A DNA stretch of 43,609 bases. Source: an uncultured Flavobacteriales bacterium. GTDB taxonomy: Bacteria > Bacteroidota > Bacteroidia > Flavobacteriales_D > Sanyastnellaceae. Under the pieces are notes generated by a model that saw only the letters and a list, made by a program, of their open reading frames with translations, searched no databases and was not told the DNA's origin. Positions 16,511 through 25,192 of this stretch are shown here, one piece after another. Numbering within the stretch: the stretch's first letter is position 1; every line of letters begins with the position of its first letter. The position numbers and the translations under genes were made by a program. The stretch is taken from assembly GCA_938074325.1 (NCBI GenBank), contig CALJFZ010000006.1, forward strand, positions 1-43,609, read 5' to 3'.

Positions 16511-16542
16511 CGGAGAAAGTAAAACGGAAAACGGACGGAACC

Positions 16543-16989
16543 ATGAATGCAGGTACGACTTTTGGATTTTTTGCCACCCTTGCCGCATCGGCCTTGATGA
16601 GCTGTGGCGGAGGCGCAGACTCAGCAGTTACTACGGACGAAACAGCGGATTTGAATGCATGTGAGTGCCTCGTAGAAATGAACGGTGCCTTGCAGTCCGT
16701 TTTGGGAAATGAGAGCAATGGCGCTTGGACGGCCAAGCAGTGGACACAGGAATTGGCCAAGGCATCATCTACGTGCATGTCGAAAACGCGCACCCCACAG
16801 GAATTGAGCGCGTGGAGCCAAGCGCAAAGCGAGTGCGAAGGGTACGCGGAGTACAAGCAATTGGTCGGGTCTTTCCGCGCCAAAATGGTTGCCGCCAAAG
16901 GTGACGGTCAGCCGCTCCCGGGCAACATCAAAGACATTTCTGAAGAAGGAGCGAAGGGACTTTTGGACGAGTTGAGCAAGCAGCGTTAA
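16543..16989 (+). CDS. Small Cys-containing lipoprotein, unknown
   Basis: A 148-residue protein with a lipoprotein-type signal: hydrophobic residues 8-19 and Cys21 in ALMSC followed by GGG. The lipobox has Met at -2, slightly atypical. The mature part is helical, with four Cys (in ACECL, TCM and SECEG contexts) that could form two disulfides, and a C-terminal amphipathic region EEGAKGLLDELSKQR. I do not recognise a family. The start is the ATG at 16543; a longer in-frame extension would overlap the pirin gene and is rejected. Its TAA stop shares TTAA with the xseB stop on the other strand. Confidence 0.7.
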   Translation: MNAGTTFGFFATLAASALMSCGGGADSAVTTDETADLNACECLVEMNGALQSVLGNESNGAWTAKQWTQELAKASSTCMSKTRTPQELSAWSQAQSECEGYAEYKQLVGSFRAKMVAAKGDGQPLPGNIKDISEEGAKGLLDELSKQR

Positions 16990-17240
16990 GCGCCTTCTTC
17001 GCCAGAGGCGCCACCCGATTGGACGCCCAGTTCTTCCATCAATGCCTTGACTTCGTGCTCGGTCGCGTGAAGTTGAGACTGGCAGTGCTTGAGCAATACC
17101 GCTGCGCGTCGGATCGCCTGCGTCAACGTATCCACTGTGATTTCTTCGCTCTCGAGCAATTCCATCAACCCACGCAGTTCTTCGAGGGCATCGTCAAATT
17201 TTTCTGGCACGTCAGCAGACGCGTTTTGGTTTTTCGCCAT
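16986..17240 (-). CDS. xseB: Exonuclease VII small subunit
   Basis: An 84-residue protein with the XseB core FDDALEELRGLMELLESEE and a helical hairpin, the usual size. Several copies bind each XseA to form exonuclease VII, which degrades single-stranded DNA in both directions. A Gly/Glu-rich C-terminal extension (GGASGEEGA) follows the core. It begins 9 bp after xseA, so the two subunits are translated from one transcript. It overlaps the convergent lipoprotein gene by 4 bp. Confidence 0.93.
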   Translation of the reverse strand: MAKNQNASADVPEKFDDALEELRGLMELLESEEITVDTLTQAIRRAAVLLKHCQSQLHATEHEVKALMEELGVQSGGASGEEGA

Positions 17241-17249
17241 GGGGTGAAT

Positions 17250-18659
17250 TTACGTTGAAGAATCGTTAAGAGTGGTGCGATCGATCGTGACGTCCATGTC
17301 CCCATCGTGGGCTTTGATGGTCAACTGGTCGCCCACTTGGGTCTGCGCAGCTCGCGACAACACCTTTCCATCTTTCTCGATGAGCATGAACCCACGCTGG
17401 AGGGTCTGTTCAGGACCGATGGCTTCGATGGTGCGTTTAAAATGGGAAAGGAGCGTTTTCTTTTCGGTCACTTGTCTGGTGGCTGCACGTTCGATGCGTT
17501 GTTGGCTGTGACGCAGTTCCCGCTGGGCCGCATCCAACGCGTATGTGCCCGTGTGCTTGAGTGTGGTACGGTATTCTTTTAGGGTCCGCTGGTGGTGCGC
17601 GATGAGCGCCGGGGCTTGAATGCGCAAGAGCCGGTGCAGGTTTTGCAATTCGACCCGGTGACGGCCAATGATTTGCTTGCTCGCTCCTGCGATGGTTTCC
17701 CAGTGGCGATCAAACTCCGCCTTGCGGTCGCTGAACCAAAGCGAGGTCGACTGATTCAGGGTTTCGACGCACTCGCCAAGCGCATCTGCGGCACGTTCAA
17801 ACCGTTCCAAGACGCCCACTGCAACTTCCGTCGGGGTCTTCCAGGCGGTATGGGAAACGAGGTCAGCCACTACAAGGTCTGACTCGTGTCCGATGCCGGT
17901 CCAGATGGGAACGGTTGAGTGGGCAATCGCTAAGCAGACATCGAAATCGTTGTACGCATCCAAGTCCAATTTGCCGCCACCCCCGCGAACGAGCACAATC
18001 AGATCGGGGTTGGATGCTTCCGCAGCCTTGATCCCCGCAACCAATTCCTCTGCTGCCGAAACGCCTTGGACGCTGGACTGGTGAACATCGATGCGCATGC
18101 GAAAATGCCCAGGATGTTCGGTCACCTTCGTGGCAAAATCTCGGAAGCCGCTGGTGCCTTTTGAGCCCACCAATGCTATGTGTTGCGGAAGGTCCGTCAG
18201 CGGCATGCGGCGGTTCCAAGCCATGGCCCCCATGTCCTTGAGCCGAGCCGTTGTGATTTGCTTACGGCGTTCCAACTCGCCCAGCATGAACCGCAGGTCG
18301 ATGCGCTCGATGTGCAGGGCCAACCCGTACCGTTCGTGGAATTGAATGCGCGCGGAGAAGACGACTTCGCTACCGGGTTTGAGGATCTGAGGCGCTTCAT
18401 CGCCGAGTTCTTCTAGGATTCTTTGGCCGTTGCTCGCCCATATGATGCCGCGCATCTTCGCGTTTTGCCGTCCCTCGGCCTCTTCGACCAAATCGAGGTA
18501 GACTGTCTTCGAACCGATGCCGGGAGAGATGCTCAGGATCTCCGCTTTCACGAGCCAACTTTTGTTGGCAGTGGCCCGTTCCAACGCCATTTTGATGGAA
18601 CGCGCAACCTGACTCAAGGAGTATACTTTGGCTTCGGTAGCGGGTTGGTTGGGATTCAC
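17250..18659 (-). CDS. xseA: Exonuclease VII large subunit
   Basis: A 469-residue catalytic subunit of exonuclease VII. The N-terminal OB fold (about residues 10-105) precedes the catalytic domain, with conserved LVRGGGGKLDLDAYND and GIGHESDLVVADLVSHTAWKTP segments. A long helical coiled region (about 290-400) that binds XseB follows, then the C-terminal RGFMLIEKDG strand. I chose a GTG start at 18659 (VNPNQPATEAKVYSLSQ); the only earlier in-frame start is a TTG at 18716 adding unrelated residues. It heads the xseA-xseB operon and is divergent from the OB-fold membrane protein gene. Confidence 0.93.
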   Translation of the reverse strand: MNPNQPATEAKVYSLSQVARSIKMALERATANKSWLVKAEILSISPGIGSKTVYLDLVEEAEGRQNAKMRGIIWASNGQRILEELGDEAPQILKPGSEVVFSARIQFHERYGLALHIERIDLRFMLGELERRKQITTARLKDMGAMAWNRRMPLTDLPQHIALVGSKGTSGFRDFATKVTEHPGHFRMRIDVHQSSVQGVSAAEELVAGIKAAEASNPDLIVLVRGGGGKLDLDAYNDFDVCLAIAHSTVPIWTGIGHESDLVVADLVSHTAWKTPTEVAVGVLERFERAADALGECVETLNQSTSLWFSDRKAEFDRHWETIAGASKQIIGRHRVELQNLHRLLRIQAPALIAHHQRTLKEYRTTLKHTGTYALDAAQRELRHSQQRIERAATRQVTEKKTLLSHFKRTIEAIGPEQTLQRGFMLIEKDGKVLSRAAQTQVGDQLTIKAHDGDMDVTIDRTTLNDSST

Positions 18660-18728
18660 GTGACGGCTGTTGGTTGCCGAAAAATACAACGGATCCCAAC
18701 GCCGAGGCGAAAGCAATGGGCCGTGGGG

Positions 18729-18736
18729 TACATTTG
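18729..18736 (+). promoter_or_regulatory. -7 box just before the OB-fold protein gene
   Basis: TACATTTG is an exact -7 match only 8 bp before the ATG at 18745, so a transcript from it would be leaderless or nearly so. No -33 TTG is evident. Confidence 0.45.
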
Positions 18737-18744
18737 CTCAAACC

Positions 18745-19113
18745 ATGGACATGTCTAAGTCTCGCATTCTTCTTGCTGCAATTTTGGTCGCAGCCATTGG
18801 CCTCTTCTTTTACTTCCAACCGGCTCCAGACCGATCGGTCGAGTCCGCTGAATTGGCTGTCGAGTCAAAAGCACTTTACAAAGCCCTTGCGGGCGGTGAG
18901 AAGGCAGCGTATTTGGACCGAGTGGTCGCAGTTACGGGTGCTGTGAAAGGTGTCGATGGCCAAACGGTCATGTTGCGCCCGGGCATTGCATGCCGAATGG
19001 AGGGCGAATTCACGGCTCCCCGGGCCGGCGAAACCATCACGGTCAAGGGCCGTGTGTTGGGATACGACGACATGTTCGGCGAGGTCCAGCTGGACTTCGG
19101 AGTCATCGAGTAA
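18745..19113 (+). CDS. Membrane-anchored OB-fold (tRNA_anti-like) protein
   Basis: A 122-residue protein with one N-terminal membrane segment (about residues 8-26) and a short OB-fold domain. Recognisable features are VTGAVKGVDGQTVMLRPGIACRM and the later ITVKGRVLGYDDMFGEVQLD, which fit the tRNA_anti-like family of small exported or membrane-linked OB folds. What it binds is unknown. An alternative start at 18751 (MSKSRILL) is equally possible. It is divergent from xseA and ends 4 bp before the convergent NRAMP-like stop. Confidence 0.75.
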   Translation: MDMSKSRILLAAILVAAIGLFFYFQPAPDRSVESAELAVESKALYKALAGGEKAAYLDRVVAVTGAVKGVDGQTVMLRPGIACRMEGEFTAPRAGETITVKGRVLGYDDMFGEVQLDFGVIE

Positions 19114-19117
19114 GTCA

Positions 19118-20386
19118 CTAGGAAAGGGCAAAAAGCACTCCAAATGCGACCAGGAACAGCAGCCCTGCTCCGGCCAGTACGTGCAACCATTTTGGTGGGC
19201 GGGCGTGGGTTGGGAAGGAGGTGCGGCTGACCAAATACCAATTGGCTGCCGCCACCACAGGGGCGACTACGAAACTCAGGGTGGTGGCGACATCGACCAA
19301 CGTTCGAATGTCTGAGGGAAACGCCAATATGAGCGTCAAGGCGCCGGTCGCCACAAGGGCCAATGCCGTGCGCTCATTGGTTCGCATGCTGCCAGATGGT
19401 GTAGCCTGCAGCGAACGGTAACTCCGCGCCAAAGCACGCGAGTAGCCGTCAAGGCAGGCGATGCAAGTCCCGAGCATGGCTGAAAAAGCGGCGGCTCCGA
19501 TGATCCATTGGCTCCATTCCCCAATCGCCTCCGTGTAGAGCCCCACGATACCAGCTGCAAAGACCGCCGTCCCTTGAGGCAGTTCGGTGCCTTCTGTAAA
19601 GAGGAGCAAGGCCCCCAATCCCAAAAACAGAATGGCGAGGATGGCTGAACCGATGTAACCGGCATTGAATTCGCGCAAGGTGGCTTTCAGTTCAGGATGG
19701 TAGCCCGTTTGCTTGATGCGTTCCAAGGTCCAGATGCTGCTCCACGTGCTCAAGTCTACAGCGGTAGGCATCCAACCCATCAGGGCAATGAGGAAGGCCA
19801 ATCCTGCACCCTCGAAGGGGTTGAAGTCGGCCGGTGGTGAGGGGACATCGGAGAGGGGAGTGTGTTGGACTGCACTGAAGAAGGCGACCACCGTGCTGAT
19901 GAGCAGGACCCCAGCGATGGCTTTGATGAGGGCGTCGAGGCCCGCATATGACCCCCACGCTAGCAGCCCCGTGGACGCCGCAAAAACGGCTACGGCCACA
20001 GCGGGCGTAGCGTTGAAATTGGCCGCCACCGAAATGCCGAAGAGGTTATCCAAGAACGCGGCAGTCACAATTCCCACCGCCCCCATGACGAAGAAGCACG
20101 TGCCCACAGACAGGATGAAATAGGCCCACGCGGCTGCGCGGCCCATGGAGCGGTAGCCTTCAATCAAGGTTTCCCCGGAGGCATTCGCATACCGGCTACC
20201 AAATTCAAAAAAAGGATACTTCGCTACGTTGGCCGCCACCACAGCCCAGAGCAAGCCGAATCCGGCGATGGCACCGGCACGGGTGGATTGTACGAGGTGA
20301 CTCACCCCGATCGCGGTTGAAGCAAAGAGAATTCCAGGACCCAGAACGGCCAGCCATTTCGGTGGGTTCGATGGATCGCGCGCCAT
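19118..20386 (-). CDS. NRAMP-like transporter lacking the canonical metal-site motif
   Basis: A 422-residue membrane protein with about eleven membrane segments and an NRAMP-family layout (KWLAVLGPGILFASTAIGVSH at the start of TM1). In metal-transporting NRAMPs, TM1 carries DPGN and TM6 carries MPH. Here the matching segments read AIGVSH and WMPTAVD, so the Asp, Asn and Met-Pro-His ligands are largely gone. Substrate is therefore uncertain: it may move another ion such as Mg2+ or something unrelated. It is the last gene of a minus-strand set with two unknown genes, starting 3 bp after the stop of a 54-residue ORF. Confidence 0.8.
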   Translation of the reverse strand: MARDPSNPPKWLAVLGPGILFASTAIGVSHLVQSTRAGAIAGFGLLWAVVAANVAKYPFFEFGSRYANASGETLIEGYRSMGRAAAWAYFILSVGTCFFVMGAVGIVTAAFLDNLFGISVAANFNATPAVAVAVFAASTGLLAWGSYAGLDALIKAIAGVLLISTVVAFFSAVQHTPLSDVPSPPADFNPFEGAGLAFLIALMGWMPTAVDLSTWSSIWTLERIKQTGYHPELKATLREFNAGYIGSAILAILFLGLGALLLFTEGTELPQGTAVFAAGIVGLYTEAIGEWSQWIIGAAAFSAMLGTCIACLDGYSRALARSYRSLQATPSGSMRTNERTALALVATGALTLILAFPSDIRTLVDVATTLSFVVAPVVAAANWYLVSRTSFPTHARPPKWLHVLAGAGLLFLVAFGVLFALS

Positions 20387-20389
20387 GTA

Positions 20390-20554
20390 TCAGGCGCGGT
20401 TTTGAGCGTCGAGAAGCCGGTAGGTAACCCACATTTTCCAGCCTACGAGCGCCTGTTCCCATTTTTTGAGTTGGGTCAGGTCATCCCTCCGGGAAAACCG
20501 GGGCAACAACAAGCGATTGAGTCTACTCAGGAATTTGAAGAGGATGAGCTGCAT
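20390..20554 (-). CDS. Small hypothetical protein, 54 residues
   Basis: An open frame from the ATG at 20554 to TGA at 20390-20392. It begins MQLILFKFLSRLNRLLLP, an amphipathic, Arg/Leu-rich segment, and ends with a Trp-rich region (KKWEQALVGWKMWVTYRLLD). It fits exactly between its neighbours, 33 bp after one stop and 3 bp before the NRAMP-like start, on the same strand, with no other use of the interval. I do not recognise it. The basic, Trp-containing N- and C-terminal parts suggest association with a membrane surface. Confidence 0.6.
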   Translation of the reverse strand: MQLILFKFLSRLNRLLLPRFSRRDDLTQLKKWEQALVGWKMWVTYRLLDAQNRA

Positions 20555-20587
20555 GGCCTTCGGAGATGGTGCCGAAGGTAAGGCGCG

Positions 20588-21124
20588 TCATTTCTTTTCT
20601 CCAATGAACCAATCTTCCTTGTAGCGGAAGAGTACGTTGAAGGTGGTCAGGGAGCCGTAAATCTTGGTGATGTACTGCTGCAATTCCACTTTGTCGCCGT
20701 CGGAGAGTTTGCTGTTGGAATTGACTTTTGCTTCCAACACACGCAGTCGGTCGCGCGTCATGACGATTTTGTGGAAGAACGTCTCAATGGGCATTTCTTT
20801 CGCTTTGAGCCCGCTTTCGGCAGGTTGAATCAAGAGGGTGCCGCCGTCCCACCGATCACCGATTTCGACCGATTCGACCCGTTCCTCACCGCGCAGTTTG
20901 TCGGTGAAATCATCGAGGACGTGTTCCATGGCGGTCATGATGTCGCTGACGTCGGGTTGTCCGAAGTCTTCCGCGGCCTCGAGGACATTCAATTGGTCGT
21001 AGTCCTTGCCAATGGATTTTTCGCCGACTTCACGGAAGTAAATGCGCCAAAAGTCACCGTCGGTGCCAAATACGACGCCTTCGCCGTGTGTGGGATGTTC
21101 AATTTTTGCTCCTATTCCAGGCAT
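20588..21124 (-). CDS. Conserved hypothetical protein with N-terminal SH3-like region
   Basis: A 178-residue soluble protein. The first 50 residues (GAKIEHPTHGEGVVFGTDGDFWRIYF) resemble small SH3/Tudor-like barrels of the type seen at the ends of UvrD-like and other nucleic-acid proteins. The remainder is mostly helical, with many charged residues and a C-terminal Trp/Phe-containing segment (YKEDWFIGEKK). From memory, similar proteins occur widely in Bacteroidota as hypotheticals, but I cannot name a function. It heads the minus-strand set with the 54-residue ORF and the NRAMP-like transporter. Confidence 0.65.
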   Translation of the reverse strand: MPGIGAKIEHPTHGEGVVFGTDGDFWRIYFREVGEKSIGKDYDQLNVLEAAEDFGQPDVSDIMTAMEHVLDDFTDKLRGEERVESVEIGDRWDGGTLLIQPAESGLKAKEMPIETFFHKIVMTRDRLRVLEAKVNSNSKLSDGDKVELQQYITKIYGSLTTFNVLFRYKEDWFIGEKK

Positions 21125-21272
21125 GTCAAATGGTTTTTCATCCTTTACTGAATGGGGTTGAAAAAGGTTTCATTCTCTTCCTAGTAACATCCATGTTTTC
21201 AAAATGCTGTTGTGGGGATTTAGGGATGCTTTGGCTTGAATGCGTTCGTGACTTCCGTGCATCTTGCAAGGC

Positions 21273-22073
21273 ATGCAACGTGGACGCGTACGATACCGGT
21301 GGGACCGAATTGCTGGAGCAGGTGGAGCTTTGATGCTGGTCTGCTTGCTGCTGGTGGCATGGATCACGCCGGACGAGCCGGAGGAGGTCGCCGAATTGGC
21401 CCATCCGGGGGAGCGCATCGAGCAAGAGCAGGAGCAGCCGACTCCACTTCCGGTCGCAGCCGTTGAAGAGATTCAGGTAGAGCCTACCGTCGTTGCCGAA
21501 GTTCAAGAAAAAGAGGAAGAGGTGCTTCCCTGTTCTTGCAACAAACGGGTGCTGCGCCTTCCCAAGAATCCCTATACGGCTCACCAAAAGGCCGCGCGGA
21601 ATTTGCCCAACAGCTTCTTCGTCAAAGACAAGAATGAACTGAATGCCGGCAAGTCACGTGGCAAGTTGGTGGACGTTACCGATGGCAGGGGCTACCACAT
21701 TGCGCCTTTGTCCCACAGTTATGCCATGCTGCTCCCTGAGGTAAAGTCGCTTCTCGAAGACATGGGGCACGCCTTTGCGGACCAATTGGAGGGAACAAAA
21801 AGTGAAGGCACCACCTTTCGTGTGACCAGCTTGACGCGCACCGCTCGGCAACAGGCACGATTGGGCAGGCGCAACTACAATGCCATCGACGATGGCTCCA
21901 CGCACAGTTACGGCGCGTCGTTCGACATCGCATACACGGACCGACCGGACAACGAAGCGGATTGTTCCGCTCCGACCCGTGCCATTCAACACGTGCTGAA
22001 GTCCTTCCAGGAATCCGGACGCATCCTCGTCATTCCGGAGAAAAACTGCATGCACATTACGCTCCGCCCATAA
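21273..22073 (+). CDS. DUF5715 family protein, M15-peptidase-like
   Basis: A 266-residue protein with one membrane segment (about residues 16-31), an acidic Pro/Glu-rich linker (35-85) and a C-terminal domain. The motif STHSYGASFDI (209-219, H211 and D218) and the final MHIT (H261) match the zinc-binding SxHxxGxxxD...H pattern of M15/VanY-like D-Ala-D-Ala peptidases, as expected for DUF5715. It probably acts on peptidoglycan in the periplasm. The ATG at 21273 is chosen over the TTG at 21264. It is divergent from the hypothetical at 21124 and convergent with lpdA. Confidence 0.8.
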   Translation: MQRGRVRYRWDRIAGAGGALMLVCLLLVAWITPDEPEEVAELAHPGERIEQEQEQPTPLPVAAVEEIQVEPTVVAEVQEKEEEVLPCSCNKRVLRLPKNPYTAHQKAARNLPNSFFVKDKNELNAGKSRGKLVDVTDGRGYHIAPLSHSYAMLLPEVKSLLEDMGHAFADQLEGTKSEGTTFRVTSLTRTARQQARLGRRNYNAIDDGSTHSYGASFDIAYTDRPDNEADCSAPTRAIQHVLKSFQESGRILVIPEKNCMHITLRP

Positions 22074-22091
22074 AGGGGCGAGCCGTGTGCC

Positions 22092-23480
22092 TTACAAGTG
22101 GATGACCTCGTCGTAGGCTGCAGCTGCAGCTTCCATCACGGCCTCGCTCAAGGTTGGGTGAGGGTGGATGGTTTTGATCAATTCGTGCCCCGTGGTTTCA
22201 AGCTTACGCAATGCGACGAGTTCAGCGACCATTTCAGTGACGTTGGCGCCGATCATGTGCCCACCGAGGAGTTCGCCGTATTTCGCATCGAACACAAGCT
22301 TGACGAAGCCGTCTTTGTGGCCTGATGCGCTGGCTTTTCCAGAAGCTGAGAATGGGAACTTGCCCACTTTGACTTCGTGCCCTGCCTCCTTCGCTTGCGC
22401 TTCGGTCATGCCGACACTGGCGACTTCGGGGAAGCAGTAGGTGCAGCCTGGGATGTTTCCGTAATCAATGGGCTCCGGTGTGTGACCGGCAATCTTTTCG
22501 ACACAGGTGATGCCTTCAGCAGATGCTACGTGCGCAAGCGCTGGTCCGGGTACGCAATCGCCGATGGCGTAGTACCCCGGGATGTTGGTTGCGTAGTAGT
22601 CGTCAACCACCACTTTCCCTTGGTCCACCACAATGCCCACGTCTTCGAGGCCGATGTTCTCCAAGTTGGCTACAACGCCAGCCGCACTGAGCACTACGTC
22701 GCAGGCAATGGTCTCTTCGCTCTTCTTCGTCTTGATGGTAACAACCTGTTCCTTGCCTTTGGATTCAACGCCCAAAACTTCCGATGAAGTCATCACCTTG
22801 ATGCCGGATTTTTTGAAGCTCTTTTCCAATTGCTTACTGACGTCAGCGTCTTCAACCGGGACGATGCGGTCTTGGTATTCCACAACGGTCACTTCCGTGC
22901 CGATGGCATTGTAGAAGTAGGCAAATTCCACCCCGATGGCTCCAGAACCCACAACGACTAATCGTTTGGGCTGGTCTTTCAGGGTCATGGCCTCACGGTA
23001 TCCAATGATGTTTTTTCCATCCTGTGGAATCGATGGCAGCTGGCGGCTTCGAGCACCGGTGGCAATGATGATGTGATCGGCGCTGAGGGTTTGCTTCTTG
23101 CCGGCCTCATCCGTTACCTCCAGTTGTTTGCCGGGCAGCAACTTCCCGTTGCCCATGATGACGTCAATCTTGTTCTTTTTCATCAAGAACTGAACGCCTT
23201 TCGACATGCCTTCAGCCACACCTCGGCTGCGCTTGACCATGCCGCCGAAATCGGCTTTCGGAGCAGCTACAGAGATGCCGTAGTCTTCCGCGTGCTCGAT
23301 GTATTCAAAAACGTTCGCGCTCTTGAGCAAAGCTTTGGTGGGGATGCACCCCCAATTCAGGCAAATGCCGCCCAATGCTTCTCGTTCCACAACAGCTGTT
23401 TTCAATCCCAACTGGCTTGCGCGAATGGCCGTGACGTATCCGCCGGGGCCGCTTCCAAGTACAATGACGTCGTATTTCAT
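22092..23480 (-). CDS. lpdA: Dihydrolipoyl dehydrogenase (E3)
   Basis: A 462-residue flavoprotein that reoxidises dihydrolipoamide with NAD in the pyruvate, 2-oxoglutarate and branched-chain 2-oxoacid complexes and the glycine cleavage system. Residues seen: FAD-binding GSGPGGY (9-15), redox-active disulfide C40-C45 in GGICLNWGCIPTKALL, NAD-binding VGSGAIGVEFA, and the catalytic His-Glu pair H441 and E446 in HPHPTLSE. The gene is a single unit, convergent with DUF5715. A fused E1 component of the same kind of complex lies about 2.7 kb away on the other strand; no E2 gene is present. Confidence 0.97.
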   Translation of the reverse strand: MKYDVIVLGSGPGGYVTAIRASQLGLKTAVVEREALGGICLNWGCIPTKALLKSANVFEYIEHAEDYGISVAAPKADFGGMVKRSRGVAEGMSKGVQFLMKKNKIDVIMGNGKLLPGKQLEVTDEAGKKQTLSADHIIIATGARSRQLPSIPQDGKNIIGYREAMTLKDQPKRLVVVGSGAIGVEFAYFYNAIGTEVTVVEYQDRIVPVEDADVSKQLEKSFKKSGIKVMTSSEVLGVESKGKEQVVTIKTKKSEETIACDVVLSAAGVVANLENIGLEDVGIVVDQGKVVVDDYYATNIPGYYAIGDCVPGPALAHVASAEGITCVEKIAGHTPEPIDYGNIPGCTYCFPEVASVGMTEAQAKEAGHEVKVGKFPFSASGKASASGHKDGFVKLVFDAKYGELLGGHMIGANVTEMVAELVALRKLETTGHELIKTIHPHPTLSEAVMEAAAAAYDEVIHL

Positions 23481-23513
23481 GGTTAGTCTTCGAAGTAAAT
23501 CAGAATGAGCCGC

Positions 23514-23521
23514 GAAGTTAA
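23514..23521 (-). promoter_or_regulatory. Possible -7 box for lpdA
   Basis: The minus strand reads TAACTTCG, one base off TAnnTTTG, 33 bp before the lpdA ATG. Confidence 0.3.
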
Positions 23522-23555
23522 CGCATCAATCCGAGTCTGACGTCCTTCGTTGCCC

Positions 23556-23563
23556 TACCTTTG
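23556..23563 (+). promoter_or_regulatory. Promoter -7 box for adk
   Basis: TACCTTTG is an exact TAnnTTTG match 36 bp upstream of the adk ATG at 23600. No clear -33 TTG at the usual spacing. Confidence 0.5.
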
Positions 23564-23599
23564 AACTCTCATTTTTGCGTAGAATTGAAAGACAGTAAG

Positions 23600-24172
23600 A
23601 TGCTGAACATCATCCTTTTTGGACCTCCCGGAGCGGGCAAAGGAACCCAGAGTGCGTACCTCGTGGCTAATTATGGGCTGGTACATCTGAGCACAGGCGA
23701 CATCTTCCGAGCAAACATCAAAGGAGGGACAGAGCTGGGTCAGTTGGCTCAATCCTACATGGATCAAGGGCAACTCGTTCCAGATGACGTGACCATTCGC
23801 ATGCTGGAATCGGAGGTGGATAAGCATCCCGAGGCAAAAGGCTTCATTTTCGATGGGTTTCCACGCACAACGGCACAGGCCGAGGCACTTGATGCCTTCT
23901 TGAACGGTCGCAACGCACCGGTTTCGTGCATGTTGGCTTTGGATGTGGCGGAAGAAGAATTGAAGACCCGCTTGCTGGCACGCGCCGAAACAAGCGGTCG
24001 ACCCGATGACGCAGATCCAGCAGTGATCCAGAAGCGCATCGATGTGTACAACGCCGAGACGGCCCCCGTTGCCGGGCACTACGCTGCCCAAGGCAAGTAC
24101 ACCGGTGTTGATGGCATCGGAACAATTGAAGAAATTACGGAACGCCTTCAAGCGGCCATTCCGAATCACTGA
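23600..24172 (+). CDS. adk: Adenylate kinase
   Basis: A 190-residue enzyme that interconverts ATP, ADP and AMP. It shows the P-loop GPPGAGKGT (8-16), [11 protein letters not shown], the [15 protein letters not shown] strand that carries AMP-binding residues, and the region [14 protein letters not shown]. The LID domain is the short form, without the zinc-binding loop of longer kinases, giving a length normal for the short class. The ATG at 23600 matches the family start; upstream in-frame codons are leader. It is the first gene of an adk-obgE-psuG run. Confidence 0.95.
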   Translation: MLNIILFGPPGAGKGTQSAYLVANYGLVHLSTGDIFRANIKGGTELGQLAQSYMDQGQLVPDDVTIRMLESEVDKHPEAKGFIFDGFPRTTAQAEALDAFLNGRNAPVSCMLALDVAEEELKTRLLARAETSGRPDDADPAVIQKRIDVYNAETAPVAGHYAAQGKYTGVDGIGTIEEITERLQAAIPNH

Positions 24173-24180
24173 TCCCTCGC

Positions 24181-25182
24181 ATGTCGGGCGAAAACTTCGT
24201 TGACTACGTCAAAATCTGTTGCCGCTCAGGAAAGGGCGGTCCGGGTTCTTCACACTTCATGCGAAACCGCATGACGGCGAAGGGCGGTCCCGACGGTGGC
24301 GATGGCGGCCGCGGAGGCCATGTCATCGTTCGTGGCAACGCCCAATACTGGACACTGCTTCACCTGAAGTACGCGCGCCACGTCATCGCTGAACACGGTG
24401 AGCCTGGTCGCGGACAGCACAAACACGGTGCCGATGGAAAGGACTCGTACATCGATGTCCCGTTGGGAACGGTGGTCAAGGATGCGGAGACAGGGGATGT
24501 GTTGGTGGAGGTGTTAGACGATGGACAAGAAGTCATCATCACGCCTGGTGGCAAGGGCGGTTTGGGCAACGACCATTTCAAGTCTTCTGTCCGCCAGTCT
24601 CCAACCTACGCTCAGCCCGGAGAAGAAGGGTTAGAGGAGTGGAAAATCCTCGAGTTGAAGCTGCTTGCGGATGTTGGATTGGTGGGGTTCCCGAATGCCG
24701 GGAAATCGACGTTGCTTTCCGTCGTGAGTGCAGCGAAGCCTGAGATTGCGAATTATCCCTTCACGACGCTCAAGCCAAACCTGGGCATGATCGCCTACCG
24801 CGATGACCGTTCGTTTGTCATGGCGGACATTCCGGGAATCATCGAGGGAGCGGCCGAAGGCAAGGGACTCGGACTGCGATTTTTGCGTCACATCGAACGC
24901 AATCCGGTGCTGCTGTTTCTGGTGCCAGCGGATGCGGATGACATTCGAACGGAGTACGAGACGCTCCTCCATGAGTTGGAGAAATACAATCCCGATTTGC
25001 TCAAAAAGAACCGGCTATTGGCCATTTCGAAGGCAGATATGCTCGACGACGAATTGGAGACGGCGCTGCGCGCAGAAATCGAAGACTTGGATCCCCTCTT
25101 TTTTTCAAGCGTTGCGCAAAAGGGACTGCAACAACTGAAAGATCGGATTTGGCAGGCGATGGAAAGTGCCACCATTTGGTAA
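24181..25182 (+). CDS. obgE: GTPase ObgE/CgtA
   Basis: A 333-residue GTPase involved in 50S subunit maturation and the stringent response. Residues 1-158 form the Gly-rich Obg domain ([21 protein letters not shown]). The GTPase domain has G1 [10 protein letters not shown]3 DIPGIIEGA and a G4 segment AISKADML where the canonical NKxD is SKAD. No C-terminal OCT extension is present, as expected outside Gram-positives. It begins 8 bp after adk and precedes psuG by 10 bp, suggesting one transcript. Confidence 0.95.
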   Translation: MSGENFVDYVKICCRSGKGGPGSSHFMRNRMTAKGGPDGGDGGRGGHVIVRGNAQYWTLLHLKYARHVIAEHGEPGRGQHKHGADGKDSYIDVPLGTVVKDAETGDVLVEVLDDGQEVIITPGGKGGLGNDHFKSSVRQSPTYAQPGEEGLEEWKILELKLLADVGLVGFPNAGKSTLLSVVSAAKPEIANYPFTTLKPNLGMIAYRDDRSFVMADIPGIIEGAAEGKGLGLRFLRHIERNPVLLFLVPADADDIRTEYETLLHELEKYNPDLLKKNRLLAISKADMLDDELETALRAEIEDLDPLFFSSVAQKGLQQLKDRIWQAMESATIW

Positions 25183-25192
25183 GTCATTGAGC

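Noticed and set aside
15907-16542. Extension of the small lipoprotein frame
   Set aside because: It is antisense to pirin. The ATG at 16543 gives a lipoprotein signal peptide.
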